Assembly (NCBI GenBank): GCA_947652115.1
Contig: OX393568.1
Span: 12,731,121-12,795,120 of the forward strand
DNA length: 64,000 nt
Direction: 5' to 3'
Source: Blastomussa wellsi
Taxonomy: Eukaryota; Cnidaria; Anthozoa; Scleractinia; Plerogyridae
This document shows, piece after piece, positions 22,514 to 31,563 of the stretch. The notes under the pieces were generated by a model that was not told the DNA's origin, ran no database searches, and was given only the letters and a program-made list of their open reading frames with translations. The first letter of the stretch is position 1. Each line of letters opens with the position of its first letter. Position numbers and translations under genes: made by a program.

Positions 22514-22995
22514 TTAGTTCAAATTTGTGCTGGAAGTCAAACATTTTTTTAGATACTGTTGCCAAATCTGGTTTTTAATCTTTTCAACATCAGGCTGCTG
22601 TGGACTCGTCTGTTTTGGTGTGAATTTCGACCAAAAATTCTCTTTGAGTTGGCGATATTTCTGCATTTCACACGCTATGATTTTGAAATCCGTGTCTGAG
22701 ATAGCGTTATCATCAAGTGCTTGGGAGATAGAGTCATTTGTAGAGTCATGTTTTACAGCGAGGATTCTCAAGTGCTTATTCATTTTTCGCTCACTTTTTT
22801 TGTTGCAGACAGCCAGGGCTGTAGAGATTGCACCGCCTAAGGTTCCAATTAATCTGCAACTCAAAATGGAGCGGCTTTCCGTGAAAATCAAACAGCTCTC
22901 CGTTGGCATCTTTAACTGAAAGCGTCACTTTGTTTATATATTTTTTTGTCAAAGTGTGACGAAAGCCTTGCTGTTCTGTTCTGTTCCATCCTCCA
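22514..22995 (-). pseudogene. E3 penton tail fused to late-domain membrane gene
   Basis: From about 22990 the frame reads penton C-terminal codons (NKVTLSVKDANGELFDFHG). At about 22900 it switches to the C-terminal half of the gene homologous to E2 29760-30356, with the conserved KHDS..SISQALDDNAISDTDF block and a helical tail. The N-terminal half of that gene, including the PSAP/PPxY region, is deleted here. Two deletion junctions are therefore visible in under 500 bp. Confidence 0.65.
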
Positions 22996-25510
22996 CTGCG
23001 GAGGATGTTCATTCCGTGTCACATTTGCTTCCCACCAAATAGAGCTTCCTTGAAGTTCTCTTGCTTTAGTTGCTTCTTGATCATGTGCTTTTTTACGTCC
23101 TCTGCTTTTTTGATTTTTTTTTTGACAGCCTTCAGGATTGAATACATCTTTGGCCGAAGGCACACACTCTCCTCTATTGGTGTTCCATTGCACTCGTCCT
23201 TCATCTTTCCTATCACCTTGTTGGCAAGTGAAAGTCGCCGTGTCGTACAGATCTATTTGTTTTCCTATGTCCTAGTAAACGTTCATTCCCCAGACATATC
23301 TTTCAGAAGTTCTCAAAAACGTCTGCCAACAGTGTGACATCGGTTTTCAGTTACAGAGCGTGATAATCTCCCAGTGTTTTACAGCTGAATGCTTTCCACA
23401 CTCTTCTCCTGCTCTTGTACTGCTTTTGTGTTATTCCCTCTTTTTGCTGTTCTGACATCGCTTGCATCAGGTGATGCGCGCCGTAGCCGCAGAGGTTATG
23501 AAATACAACGGGTATTTCCATCCTTTTTGGGTTTATCAGCAATTTCAGGTTGCATGCATTGTGAGCCGCACCTGTAATGTGGCAGTGATCCTTCACCACA
23601 TCCCGGTAGTTCTTCTGGAGCAACGGCTTCTGGTATATGAAGCAGTTTCCCTCCTTTACTGCCTCAATTTTTTTCTCCTTTGTCAACCCTTTCAGACAAT
23701 TGTTGGGTGCTAATTTCGTTGCTTCACAAAAACACTTTTTGTGGCTTTGGCCCAGATACTGGGGCTTCACTTTGCCTTCGGATGGCGCCTCCTCCAGGAG
23801 TTCCGCCCCACACCCCAAAATTTCCCTCTCCGGATCCCACCACAGAGGCAGCGAATCCAGATGCTCTTCTGTTACCAGACTTTTGTTACATACATGGCAT
23901 TCCTTAGCTTCTTTGAAGTCTTCCCAGTCCTTGTCTGTCATCATCCCTGGCTTTGGCTTGGCTGATTGCTCCCTTATTCTTTCCTCCTCCCGCTTTATGC
24001 TTGTTTCCCATCGCATTCTCACCCCGTACAGCTTTTCACCCACAACCTCACCGTTACTTCCCACAATTATATAGCTGTACCCACATGCATCTTGCACTTC
24101 TGTGTTCTCTGCGTAGCTTTCCTCCTTACCTGGTGGTCTCTAGCATAGGTGGTACTTTCTTACTATTGCCTCGAAGTCTGTGTATATTATGTACAGCGCC
24201 TTCATCTGCCTTTGAAAGTTTTGAAACTTCAGTGTGTTCTTCCCCTCTTCTGGCATCTCGATCCTGGTTGGCTCTGTTGCAATACTATTTGTGCTCTTCA
24301 AGTAGATGAGCTCTCAGCATACAGGGAAGTTAGTGTCGAGAGCCCGGGGCTAGTGGATTTTGCCATCGGGTTAGTAGATTTTATCCTTCACCTGCCCAAC
24401 GGGCAAGTGAAAGTTTTCACAAATTAATTAATTAATTTATTCATCACGCTTCTGAGAATTTTTTTTGGGCTAGTGGAAATGACCTCTGGGGTAGTGCATC
24501 CTGGCTTCAGCTTGCCCAAAGGGCAAGTTGGAAAATTGAACTTCCTTGTACCGTGAGCTCTTGAATAACCTGTCAGACACATACAGTAGTGCTTTGCGTT
24601 GCTGTTCTTTGTCTGATCAAATAGTAGTGCACTCTCTCTCTTCACGTAACAGTAGTGCTGCTTTTCCCCACTTTCAAGCAGCGTTAAACTTATCCTTGGT
24701 ACACTTTTTCCCTTTGTACTTACCCTGTGCACTATTACGCAGTGGTTTTCCCAGCGAAATACATTTATTGGAAGATTTGTGTTTTGCACCCCTAGCTTAT
24801 CTATCTGCTTTAACAGTGTGAGGAATTCGATTCCTTCATAGTTTATGCCATCATTGACTGGATAGCTGCTTGGTCTATTGGGGTTTTTGCCAACCGGTGC
24901 AGGAAATAAAGCGGCTCTGAGCGGCCACTTCAGACATTTGTTGTCCCTATGTTTCCCTTTTATATTTTTGCCTTCTTGTTTGCCAGCTTTTCCGGCAGTG
25001 GCAGATAGGTTCCTCCGCGCAGTGGCTGGAAGCGTGTGACGTTCACATACGTGCTCAGTATTCTATCAAGAACCCACCCCGACCCCCTCTTTAACCATTC
25101 CTCAATTTCCTCCTTCGTTCTTTCGATAAAATCGCCAAAGCCCTTTTTTAACTGCTCCTCATTGTTTTGGCTATATACGCGCATTTCTTTTTTTCTTGGA
25201 AATAGTGCTCCATGTATATAGTTTTGCCGTCTTCTGTCTCTTTTGAAAACCTTACTTTCAACCCAAAGCTTAGTTTTGTGCTTATTAACTTTTGGGTTTC
25301 TTCTTCTACCAAGTTTACGAAATTTTCTTTTGTCCCCGTCGCGAATGCAAAAAGGTTGTTATTGTTTGGATTCCCGTCGGATACATCCATTCGCCATACT
25401 TGTAGCCATTTGTTGAAGTTGCTTTTGGAGAACCTGAACTCGTCTTGTTGTGGAGGTAGAGCCTGGTTTCTGTTTGCAATACTTCTGATGAAATGTTTGT
25501 TTCAGGTTTG
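22996..25510 (-). pseudogene. E3 protein-primed DNA polymerase B, broken and internally deleted
   Basis: Minus-strand pieces: 25390-25148 and 25184-24960 (N-terminus), 24789-24554 (to the finger), about 24300-24100 (Exo I, with YTDFEAI), 24097-23351 (endonuclease-VII-like VVKDHCHITG and HLMQAMSEQQK), and 23216-23019 (C-terminal GKMKDECNGTPIEE). The polymerase palm motifs A, B and C are missing. One internal deletion joins the exonuclease region near 23410, and a larger one lies between 23350 and 23216. It cannot encode an active polymerase. Confidence 0.75.
24315..24553. mobile_element. hAT-type non-autonomous element in E3 PolB
   Basis: A 239-bp insertion flanked by the exact 8-bp direct repeat TGAGCTCT (24307-24314 and 24554-24561), the hAT target-duplication length. 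The ends resemble each other as inverted repeats (CAGCATACAGGGAAGTTAG and the complement of AACTTCCTTGTACCG). Internally it has two GGGCAAGT-type subrepeats around gcccaacgggcaagtg and gcccaaagggcaagtt. It splits the E3 PolB frame. Confidence 0.75.
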
Positions 25511-25540
25511 CAACCTGAAATTGCACGTATATCACTGATG

Positions 25541-26025
25541 CCCCCTTACAAAGGTATGAATTTTTTAATAACTGCTGCTTTGCCAGAGATCAGTTGCAGA
25601 GTAGCTTACAATCCAAAATTTTAGCAGCAATTTTTTTACTGGGTGCGATTTTCTTACAAAAAGTTGGGTCCATGAAAATGCCAATGACATTAAAAATGTT
25701 TTTCATCTGGTTAAATCAAATAGAATTGTATTGGTACTGAATGATAAGAGAAAGTTTTCCCAAAGTTTCATTGCCATCTCACCAAAGCCAAACAGTTTGG
25801 CAATGTTGAATTCGCTCGGAATAACTACAAAGCCACCTTTAAACATTTGCAATCGCAATCCAGAATTTTGATGTATAATTTGCACTGCTATTACACTTTT
25901 TGCACTGGTGTTACTCTTTTTGTAGTGGTGGTGAACTGCACTGCTCTCAGCCAATCAGAATAGAGTTAGAAACAACCATTATTTTGCTCTGCAGTAACAA
26001 TTTCACTGTTGTTACCATTTTCCAG
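25541..26025 (+). other. Intron DNA before exon C
   Basis: AT-rich, with no gene supported. It ends in a pyrimidine-rich acceptor (accattttccag) at 26014-26025. Confidence 0.5.
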
Positions 26026-26109
26026 CTTGAGCATGAGTTTGAAGTCAAGGCCCAGAAATTGAAAACCAGCGAGAAAGAAAAATTGCAGCTACTAGGGACA
26101 CAAGAACAG
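26026..26109 (+). CDS. OFD1: OFD1-like gene, exon C
   Basis: 28 codons between ttccag and GTATGTTT. The translation starts LEHEFEVKAQKLKTSEKEKL and aligns gap-free with recalled human OFD1 [20 protein letters not shown]. Phase is 0 at both ends. The next intron, 26110-26398, is only 289 bp and is the only intron in this gene without large mobile insertions. Confidence 0.7.
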
Positions 26110-26398
26110 GTATGTTTTGTTTTCTTAAGTACATTGTTGAAAAGCTGGCAATAAGCTAGCAGACCAGCCTTCCTGCCGACTGGCATTTTGTTCACTTGAC
26201 TATTACTAGAATGGCATGATCATAACTTTTGCTAACTGATGTGATGCATAAAATACTATAAATTAAGTACTGTAGACAAAAAATTTGTTTTTCTGTTGTT
26301 TAAATCTCTGAAGGAATTGCTTACTGAAGTTCTATTCACTGAAAAAACATTACTGTTGCTACCTGTTCATTACATGGAACTTTTATCATTTTACTCAG

Positions 26399-26505
26399 TT
26401 TCAAGAAGTAGAAGCCTATATGCAGCGACAGAAGCTTCTGGAAGATATGTTGTCTCTCAAGGAACGTGAATCAGAATTTGATTTGAATCACCAAATGAAA
26501 GCAAA
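26399..26505 (+). CDS. OFD1: OFD1-like gene, exon D
   Basis: 107 nt between ttttactcag and GTAGGG: 35 codons plus two bases. The translation begins FQEVEAYMQRQKLLEDMLSL and matches recalled human OFD1 [20 protein letters not shown]. The two trailing bases (AA) are completed by the first base (G) of exon E to a Lys codon. That phase agreement across an 18.8-kb intron supports a single gene. Confidence 0.7.
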
Positions 26506-26707
26506 GTAGGGAGTATTCATTCGTAGCCTGAATTTCAGATGTCTTTCCCTGGTTGCCTGCTCCTGATAAAAGAAATTTGAAAAACATAGCTGCTAATGCC
26601 GTCCGGTGATGCCACTACCTGAAAACCATGGTAGTGATTTTGATTAGTTGGTGTCAAGAACATTAATTTTGAATAATATTTTGTGCAATTATGAATTAAA
26701 TGTAGTG

Positions 26708-26712
26708 CAGAG
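26708..26712. repeat. E2 target-site duplication, left (CAGAG)
   Basis: CAGAG directly abuts the first base of the left terminal repeat. The same five bases follow the last base of the right repeat at 44305-44309. Polintons usually duplicate six bases; five bases fall within the range of retroviral-type integrases. Confidence 0.6.
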
Positions 26713-27350
26713 ACACACATGTAAACTACTGGTTCTGCGACACATTTGCCATGTAATTGTTTCTTTATCGCTGGAAGCCATTTTTCACTAAACGAGGCTC
26801 CAAATGTCACCTCGTTTAGTGAAAAATGGCTTCCAGCAATAAAGAAACAATTTCATGGCAAATGTGTACCGCAGAACCAGTAGTTTATATGTGTGTGTGA
26901 AATCAAACAATTTCACAAACAAGAAATAAACAAAAGAGCGTGACCCCAACCAAGCGAGCGAACCCTGGCAGGTTCGGACAATTAGACAGAAGCGGCGGCG
27001 CCCTGTATACAACAAAATGGTACGCGGAGCAAACAACTGCATGTGGTTGATACGAAATCGGAAAGAGAACTGCGGCAAACGGTGTGTCGGAGAATATTGC
27101 TCACAGCATAACTTCCAAATAAAAAAGGGAATGCAAAAGCCGGCACCATGCCGCAGCTGCGGCGTTGGAGTTTTGAGCGATCACCGATTATGTTTTGCTT
27201 GCAGCGGGAACAACCTTAAACGGCGGCTTCATCGCAAACAAGCAAAGGCTAAGAAAAATTTTGAACGTGTTTTGCACAAGCTGATGTCAACCAGTTAGAG
27301 CTTTGCATGACAAAAGAGCAAGCAGTCAGAGATTTGCATACTTGTTATAA
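26713..27350 (+). repeat. E2 left terminal inverted repeat with gene and hairpin end
   Basis: The inverted complement of about 43681-44304. It opens with a near-perfect palindrome (26713-26897: arms of about 85 nt, centre CTCCAAATGTCA at 26798-26809). Next come the 31-bp block shared by all four Polinton ends (26928-26958), the zinc-finger gene 27017-27298 and part of a promoter block (to about 27350). Confidence 0.8.
27017..27298 (+). CDS. TIR-borne Cys-rich zinc-finger protein (left copy)
   Basis: An intact 93-codon gene starting MVRGANNCMWLIRNRKENC. It has two Cys/His clusters: CGKRCVGEYCSQH near residues 23-35, and CRSCGVGV..RLCFAC near residues 48-66, followed by a basic tail. The first cluster resembles the short C-x-R-C..YC-x2-H knuckle common in large DNA virus proteins, by recollection. 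The nearly identical inverted copy at 43700-44002 means the gene is present at both ends, transcribed inward. No function is known to me; nucleic-acid binding is plausible from the basic tail and metal ligands. Confidence 0.6.
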   Translation: MVRGANNCMWLIRNRKENCGKRCVGEYCSQHNFQIKKGMQKPAPCRSCGVGVLSDHRLCFACSGNNLKRRLHRKQAKAKKNFERVLHKLMSTS

Positions 27351-27355
27351 AAGCA
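27331..27355 (+). promoter_or_regulatory. Octamer + TATA promoter block 1
   Basis: gATTTGCATacttgtTATAAAAGc: an ATTTGCAT octamer followed 6 bases later by a TATA box. It is the first of four related blocks, each upstream of a left-end gene. The second (27371-27395) has ATTTACAT, the third (about 27891-27915) has a damaged TATA (TTAAAAAAG), and the fourth (about 28399-28423) is intact. Spacing to the following ATG is short in each case. Confidence 0.55.
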
Positions 27356-27399
27356 ACTCAACCAGTTAGAGATTTACATACTTGTTATAAAAGCGCGCA

Positions 27400-27753
27400 A
27401 TGGTTCGAGGAGAAAACAAGTGCAACCTTTCCGAGTAAATTCAAAACCTCCCTCCAGAGCTCCGGGAGCGAATTTGTAAGGAACACATCGCAATCAAAGT
27501 CAAGGAGCGATTGGATCTCGGTTTTGATGTTGTGCATAACGAGTTATTTGCGCTAATAGAAAACGAGTTTTTGGCCCCTTTTTGCCACAGATGTGAACAG
27601 TTTGTAAAAGTTGTCGTTAGTAGAAAATGCAGCAGATGCAGGCGAAATGGATTTTGCTTAACATGTTTAAAAAATGGCGTGGAACATTTTTTAGGCGACA
27701 CTTATTATTTAGATGATAACAAATTCTATGAGAAACGTAAAAAAAACCTTTGA
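27400..27753 (+). pseudogene. Cys-rich protein paralog 1 with early stop
   Basis: The ATG at 27400 opens MVRGENKC, like the start of the TIR gene. An in-frame TAA at 27436-27438 (codon 13) interrupts it, after which the same frame is open to 27753. The downstream part has LPPELRERICKEH, then a Cys pair (FCHRCEQ), KCSRCRRNGFCLTC and NGVEHFLGD. It parallels 28484-28954 closely. The single nonsense codon is the only visible defect, and translation from an internal start is possible. Confidence 0.55.
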
Positions 27754-27923
27754 ACGCGGAAAGTTTTTCTTGCGGCGGCTTCTTCGCAAACAAGAAAAGG
27801 CTAAGAAAAATTTTGAACGTGTTTGCTTGAGCTGATGTCAACCAGTTAGATCTTTACATGACAAAAGAGCAAGCAGTTAGAGATTTGCATACTTGTTAAA
27901 AAAGCAACACAAACATTATACCG

Positions 27924-28295
27924 ATGGCTGAAAAGGAAATAGGACTACTAGAGGAGGAAATTGAAGTATTATGCAAGAAGTATGTTTCAAACGAAATGTC
28001 TGAACAAGAACTAGAGGCGGAAATTGAAATATTACGCAAGGAGTATGTTGCAGACAAAATGTCTGAACAGGAAATAAAAGAACTTGCGTGCTGGGAGAAA
28101 AAAGAAACGTGCGATCAGGAACCTTTTTGCGAAAATCTTGGGCAGTTTACAAAAATAATCTATTGCCTCAAATGTGATGATTGCGGAAAAACTGGTTTAT
28201 GTGCTGCATGTTTTGAAAATGGAGAAAAACACTACTTTGAATCATTTCAATGGCCTGATAAAAAATACTACGAAATGTTTATAGAATACGTGTGA
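27924..28295 (+). CDS. Cys-rich protein paralog 2
   Basis: An intact 123-codon gene. The N-terminal half has two near-repeats (EEEIEVLCKKYVSNEMSEQE and EAEIEILRKEYVADKMSEQE) forming a likely coiled coil. The C-terminal half has the family Cys cluster LKCDDCGKTGLCAACFENG followed by KHYF. It lacks the LPPELRE motif seen in its neighbours. It lies behind promoter block 3. I do not recognise the family outside this array. Confidence 0.5.
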   Translation: MAEKEIGLLEEEIEVLCKKYVSNEMSEQELEAEIEILRKEYVADKMSEQEIKELACWEKKETCDQEPFCENLGQFTKIIYCLKCDDCGKTGLCAACFENGEKHYFESFQWPDKKYYEMFIEYV

Positions 28296-28483
28296 CAGGA
28301 AAGAAAAATTTTGAACGTGTTTTGCACGAGCTGATGTCAACCAGTAAACTTGGGGTGTTTTGCCCGAGCTTTGCATGACAAAAGAGCAAGCAGTTAGAGA
28401 TTTGCATACTTGTTATAAAAGCAAGTCACGCAACAATTTGAGATTTAATCAGCACAATTATTTTCTCGCACGCAAAGTTACTG

Positions 28484-28954
28484 ATGGCTGCAAAGGAAAT
28501 AGGACCAGCAACGATGCACAATTTAAAAACAGAACAAGCGGCGTCAATTAGAATTTTAGAACAAGAACTAGCGCCGACAATTGAAATATTATACAAGGAT
28601 TATGTTTTAGACAAATTATTTGAACAATTAACTGCACAAATAAATAAAGCAACGATGCACCACATGCAAATGCTGCCCCCCGAGTTAAGGGAAAAGATAT
28701 ACAAGGAGTATCTTACCTTAAAGATTAAGCAAAGGTTATCTCTTGGCTGGGATAAAATTCACGAGGAACTACGAGGCGCTCCTTTCTGTAGCAGACGTGA
28801 ACAAATTGTCAAGGCTACAGTTTGTAGAAAATGCAGCGTCTGTGAACGGAATGGAATGTGCTTCTTGTGCTGGAAGAATGGAGACAAACACTTCCTGGGC
28901 GACCCAACTTTTGATGAAATCGACTACAGTGAAATATTTATAAAAATAATGTGA
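28484..28954 (+). CDS. Cys-rich protein paralog 3 with F-box-like motif
   Basis: An intact 156-codon gene, the longest of the array. After a helical N-terminus it has LPPELREKIYKEYL near residue 66, which looks like the LPxELxxxIxxxL core of F-box-type degrons/adaptors. The Cys cluster RKCSVCERNGMCFLCWKNG and DKHFLGD follow near residues 119-143. The F-box reading is by motif resemblance only. If real it would suggest a ubiquitin-ligase adaptor encoded at the element end. It is preceded by promoter block 4. Confidence 0.5.
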   Translation: MAAKEIGPATMHNLKTEQAASIRILEQELAPTIEILYKDYVLDKLFEQLTAQINKATMHHMQMLPPELREKIYKEYLTLKIKQRLSLGWDKIHEELRGAPFCSRREQIVKATVCRKCSVCERNGMCFLCWKNGDKHFLGDPTFDEIDYSEIFIKIM

Positions 28955-29759
28955 ACCGAGACGCTCAAACGTGGAACACAAGATTTGTTCAAAGCGCATG
29001 ATCGAACTGTTGATCTGAACCTTCTTGAAAATTGACTCGTTCAGAGCCTGATTTCACTTTTCCCGCCTTGGACATTGCCTCTACAACTTGCTGTGTTATC
29101 CGTCTGACCTCGCTCTGCCAAACGGGTGTTGATAATTCCTTGTAAATACAGAAAAGCGTTTGGAAAAGCAGAAGCATTGCAAGCTGTTTATATGTGAGTT
29201 GCCTCTCTTTAATTTATGCATGATCCCAAAAGTGCATGCGCGCATGACAAATGTGGGGGATTTTTTTTTGCTAGGGACAGAGAAAGGCCACCACAATAGA
29301 GGGAAACGCCAGACTGGTCTCAATATATAAGCGAACTTACCATGAACGTGGTAATTCACAAATTCTGGTGAAGTCAAGGGAGGTGAATGTTGGCCACTTT
29401 CTGAATCCCGTTATAATGGCTTGTGCAGATGGTGAATTACCGGGTATAGGGGAAGTCCTTCCAGTGGGACATTACCCTCGGGTTGAGCCCGCCTGGGCCC
29501 TACTGGTAACAGGGGGTGCTCAGAAATCCCCCCGCAGGATTTCAAACCTCGCTCCCAGAGGTAAAATGGGAATTGACAGCCGCCTTGTCAGCGGCGGGAA
29601 GTCCTGGCCGGGGCCAGGCAACAAACAGCCACCGAGCACCCCCAACAAGGGTTTTGCCCCTGTGTGTGACCAGTCACGCAACGTCACGCGTTATCTACTT
29701 TTTAAACAGAGAGGGAGATTTTTGTCTCAAAGTTTAGTTCAAATTTGTGGTGGACGTCC
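28955..29759. other. E2 spacer with GC-rich segment
   Basis: No gene supported. Segment 29420-29660 is distinctly GC-richer than its surroundings and may be a separate insertion. A 62-codon minus-strand frame (29177-28989) has no recognised similarity. Open frames on the + strand near 29368-29949 run antisense into the next gene and were not accepted. Confidence 0.4.
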
Positions 29760-30356
29760 TCAGTTTTTTTTGAAGCTCTTGCCGAAACTCTTGCCGAACC
29801 TGTTTTTTATCATTTCAATATCAGGCGAATCGGACGGTTTTTCCGCGAAGTTTTCCCGCAGTCTCTCTTTGAGGTCACAATATTTCTGCATTTCACGAGT
29901 TATTTGTTTGAATTCTGTGTCGGAAACATTGTTATCGTCAAGAGCTTGAGAGACGGAGCTTTTTATTGAGTCATGCTTTGCAAGGGCCAGAGCTTGAATT
30001 TTCGTGTGCTTTTTAACTTTCCTTTCGAGCTTCTTGTTAACAACAGACAGGCCTGTGGAAGCAAACCCAAGGAGAGCGGCAATTTTAGCAACAGGCGCTC
30101 CGACCACAATTCCGACACCAGTGAGTGAAGATGCAACGGCCCCGGAAGACAGGGTGGCACTTGCAACGCCAAGAGAGACCACAGAATAGTGAATCACTTT
30201 TCAAGCTTTCTAGTATTTTTTCAATACAAGCCTGCAATGTTCAGCCTCATCGGCTATTTCTTTTTCAATCTCAGTTAGCCGGAAATTTTCAGTTCTGTCC
30301 AGGGGTAGCTCTGGATAAATAGGCGGAGCACTTGGCAACACATTTGCCGTAGACAT
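29760..30356 (-). pseudogene. E2 membrane protein with PSAP/PPxY late-domain-like motif
   Basis: The ATG (complement of 30354-30356) opens MSTANVLPSAPPIYPELPL. The residues PSAPPIY hold overlapping PSAP (Tsg101-type) and PPIY (Nedd4-type) late-domain signatures. Two in-frame stops follow (TAG and TGA near 30210-30200), then the same frame stays open to 29760. It has a hydrophobic Gly/Ala/Val stretch, a basic KKLERKVKKH patch and a conserved helical SQALDDNNVSDTEF block. E3 keeps only the C-terminal half. This gene is downstream of penton on the same strand. A virion/membrane-egress role is an inference from the late-domain motifs. Confidence 0.65.
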
Positions 30357-30381
30357 GGTATATACACAAATTTTATTTTTT

Positions 30382-31043
30382 TTAAATGATTTGCAATTTG
30401 AGTTCTAGGGGTTGATCGTTAAAATCAAAAAGCTCTCCGTCCTCATCTTTGACTGAAAGCGTAACGCTGTTGACACATTTGCCTGTTGAAGCGTCACGAA
30501 AGGGCGGCTGTTCGTCCTTTTGATAGTGGACTTTTTGGAAAGCTTCCTCTCGGATGTCAAACTTTGAGTTGAAGCTTTGCCATTGACCCAATTTTGATTG
30601 CGGTCAACCAAGTCGCAATGGACAAAGTAAGTACTCAGTGTTCTAAGCCGCTTGACGAAAGTTCTAAAAAACAAAACGCGGGATATACCAAGAAAATCGG
30701 CTAAGTCTTTGTCAAGAGTTATTTTTTTATTCCCAAAGTTGTCAATTACCATTGCACCAGCTGGTGTATTGATTTGAGTGGGAAGTTTTACATCAAATTT
30801 AGTGAAAGCATGTTCTATATTTTGAGCCATACTTTCAAGAGTGTAATGCCCTCTGGGGAAAGTAATGGGAACAGCATGTTTACCATCTGGATCAGACATT
30901 GCAATTACCCCATCATTTTTCAAATTATGCCACGAATTATAAAGCGAACAAGACAACAGCCTTACGAAAGAGGCCTCCGGAATCGGGGTGTCAAAATTGA
31001 CGGTGCATGGATTAGAAGATGTAGAAATAGTAAGCACAACCAT
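30382..31043 (-). pseudogene. E2 penton-like minor capsid protein, frameshifted
   Basis: Starts MVVLTISTSSNPCTV (ATG complement of 31041-31043). Recognisable Polinton minor capsid blocks: YTLESMAQNIEHAF, TLDKDLADFLGI, TYFVHCDLVDRNQNWVNG and, after a frame change near 30590, VNSVTLSVKDEDGELFDF. Penton/minor capsid proteins close the vertices of the Polinton shell with a single jelly roll. The length (about 220 codons over both frames) is roughly normal. It is divergent from the gene at 31098, with 54 bp between starts that hold a TATATAAAG box. Confidence 0.75.
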
Positions 31044-31097
31044 TTTATTTTGTTGCGCGCAAATTTTCAATTGAAAAATAACGGGGAATATATAAAG

Positions 31098-31563
31098 ATG
31101 AACATCTGGAAAACCGCACGCAAGCAAGATTCTGTTGCATTTGACTATCTCGAAAAAAGAGCGCAGGCTGCCAACGGCATCTCCACAAATGCGAAGCTTG
31201 CACAAGAGAAGGCGTGGGCGGCTTTTTCTGCATGGTTTCCGAGGGCCGACAAAAGCAAATTTGAAGCACAGTCATTTTTTTGCGTCGGACCACACAGCAA
31301 CAGCTGAAATATTTTACAAAGAGGGTCCAGGCAGTGTGCAAAGCGTCTCCGGTTCAGACCGCAAATATTGGAGTGCAGGCATGAAAAGCGCGCTGGGTTT
31401 GGATGACGTTGGCGGTTTCCCTTACCAGTTAACGCCCAGTGCAAAAAGGTCGCTGCCGGTTCCAGCAGTTCCATTGGAAGACGCTGCACCAAGTTTGAAG
31501 AAAATAATCAACAAATCAATCAATATTTATGTCTCCCCTGACCAGTATTTTACAAAAGTTTAG
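31098..31563 (+). pseudogene. E2 virion-type gene 8, frameshifted
   Basis: The ATG at 31098 opens MNIWKTARKQDSVAFDY. The frame is lost at a T6 run near 31273-31280 and resumes one base over through AEIFYKEGPGSVQSV to PDQYFTKV, ending 31563. It is conserved in part in E1 (20300-20465). It has a positively charged, helical N-terminus and a Pro-rich C-terminal half. No enzymatic motif was seen. Function not recognised; location next to penton suggests a virion component. Confidence 0.5.

Larger units (their letters stand above)
22508..25540 (-). mobile_element. Polinton E3, collapsed copy
   Basis: A minus-strand PolB remnant (about 25510-22996) is joined directly to the last codons of a penton-like gene and then to the late-domain membrane gene, whose E2 counterparts are separated from PolB by about 9 kb. 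Terminal repeats were not seen at either edge, so both ends are probably lost. E3 has the same orientation as E2 and differs in sequence from both E1 and E2. A hAT-type MITE interrupts its PolB. Confidence 0.75.

Noticed and set aside
26713..26897. CRISPR or satellite array at the Polinton ends
   Set aside because: The repeats are inverted palindromes at two sites only, without regularly spaced units.
29368..29949. 193-codon + strand open frame in E2
   Set aside because: It crosses the GC-rich spacer and then runs antisense to the late-domain gene; no protein-like conservation.
30774..31307. 177-codon + strand open frame
   Set aside because: The first half is antisense to the penton gene. 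Only the part from 31098 belongs to a real gene, which has its own start.
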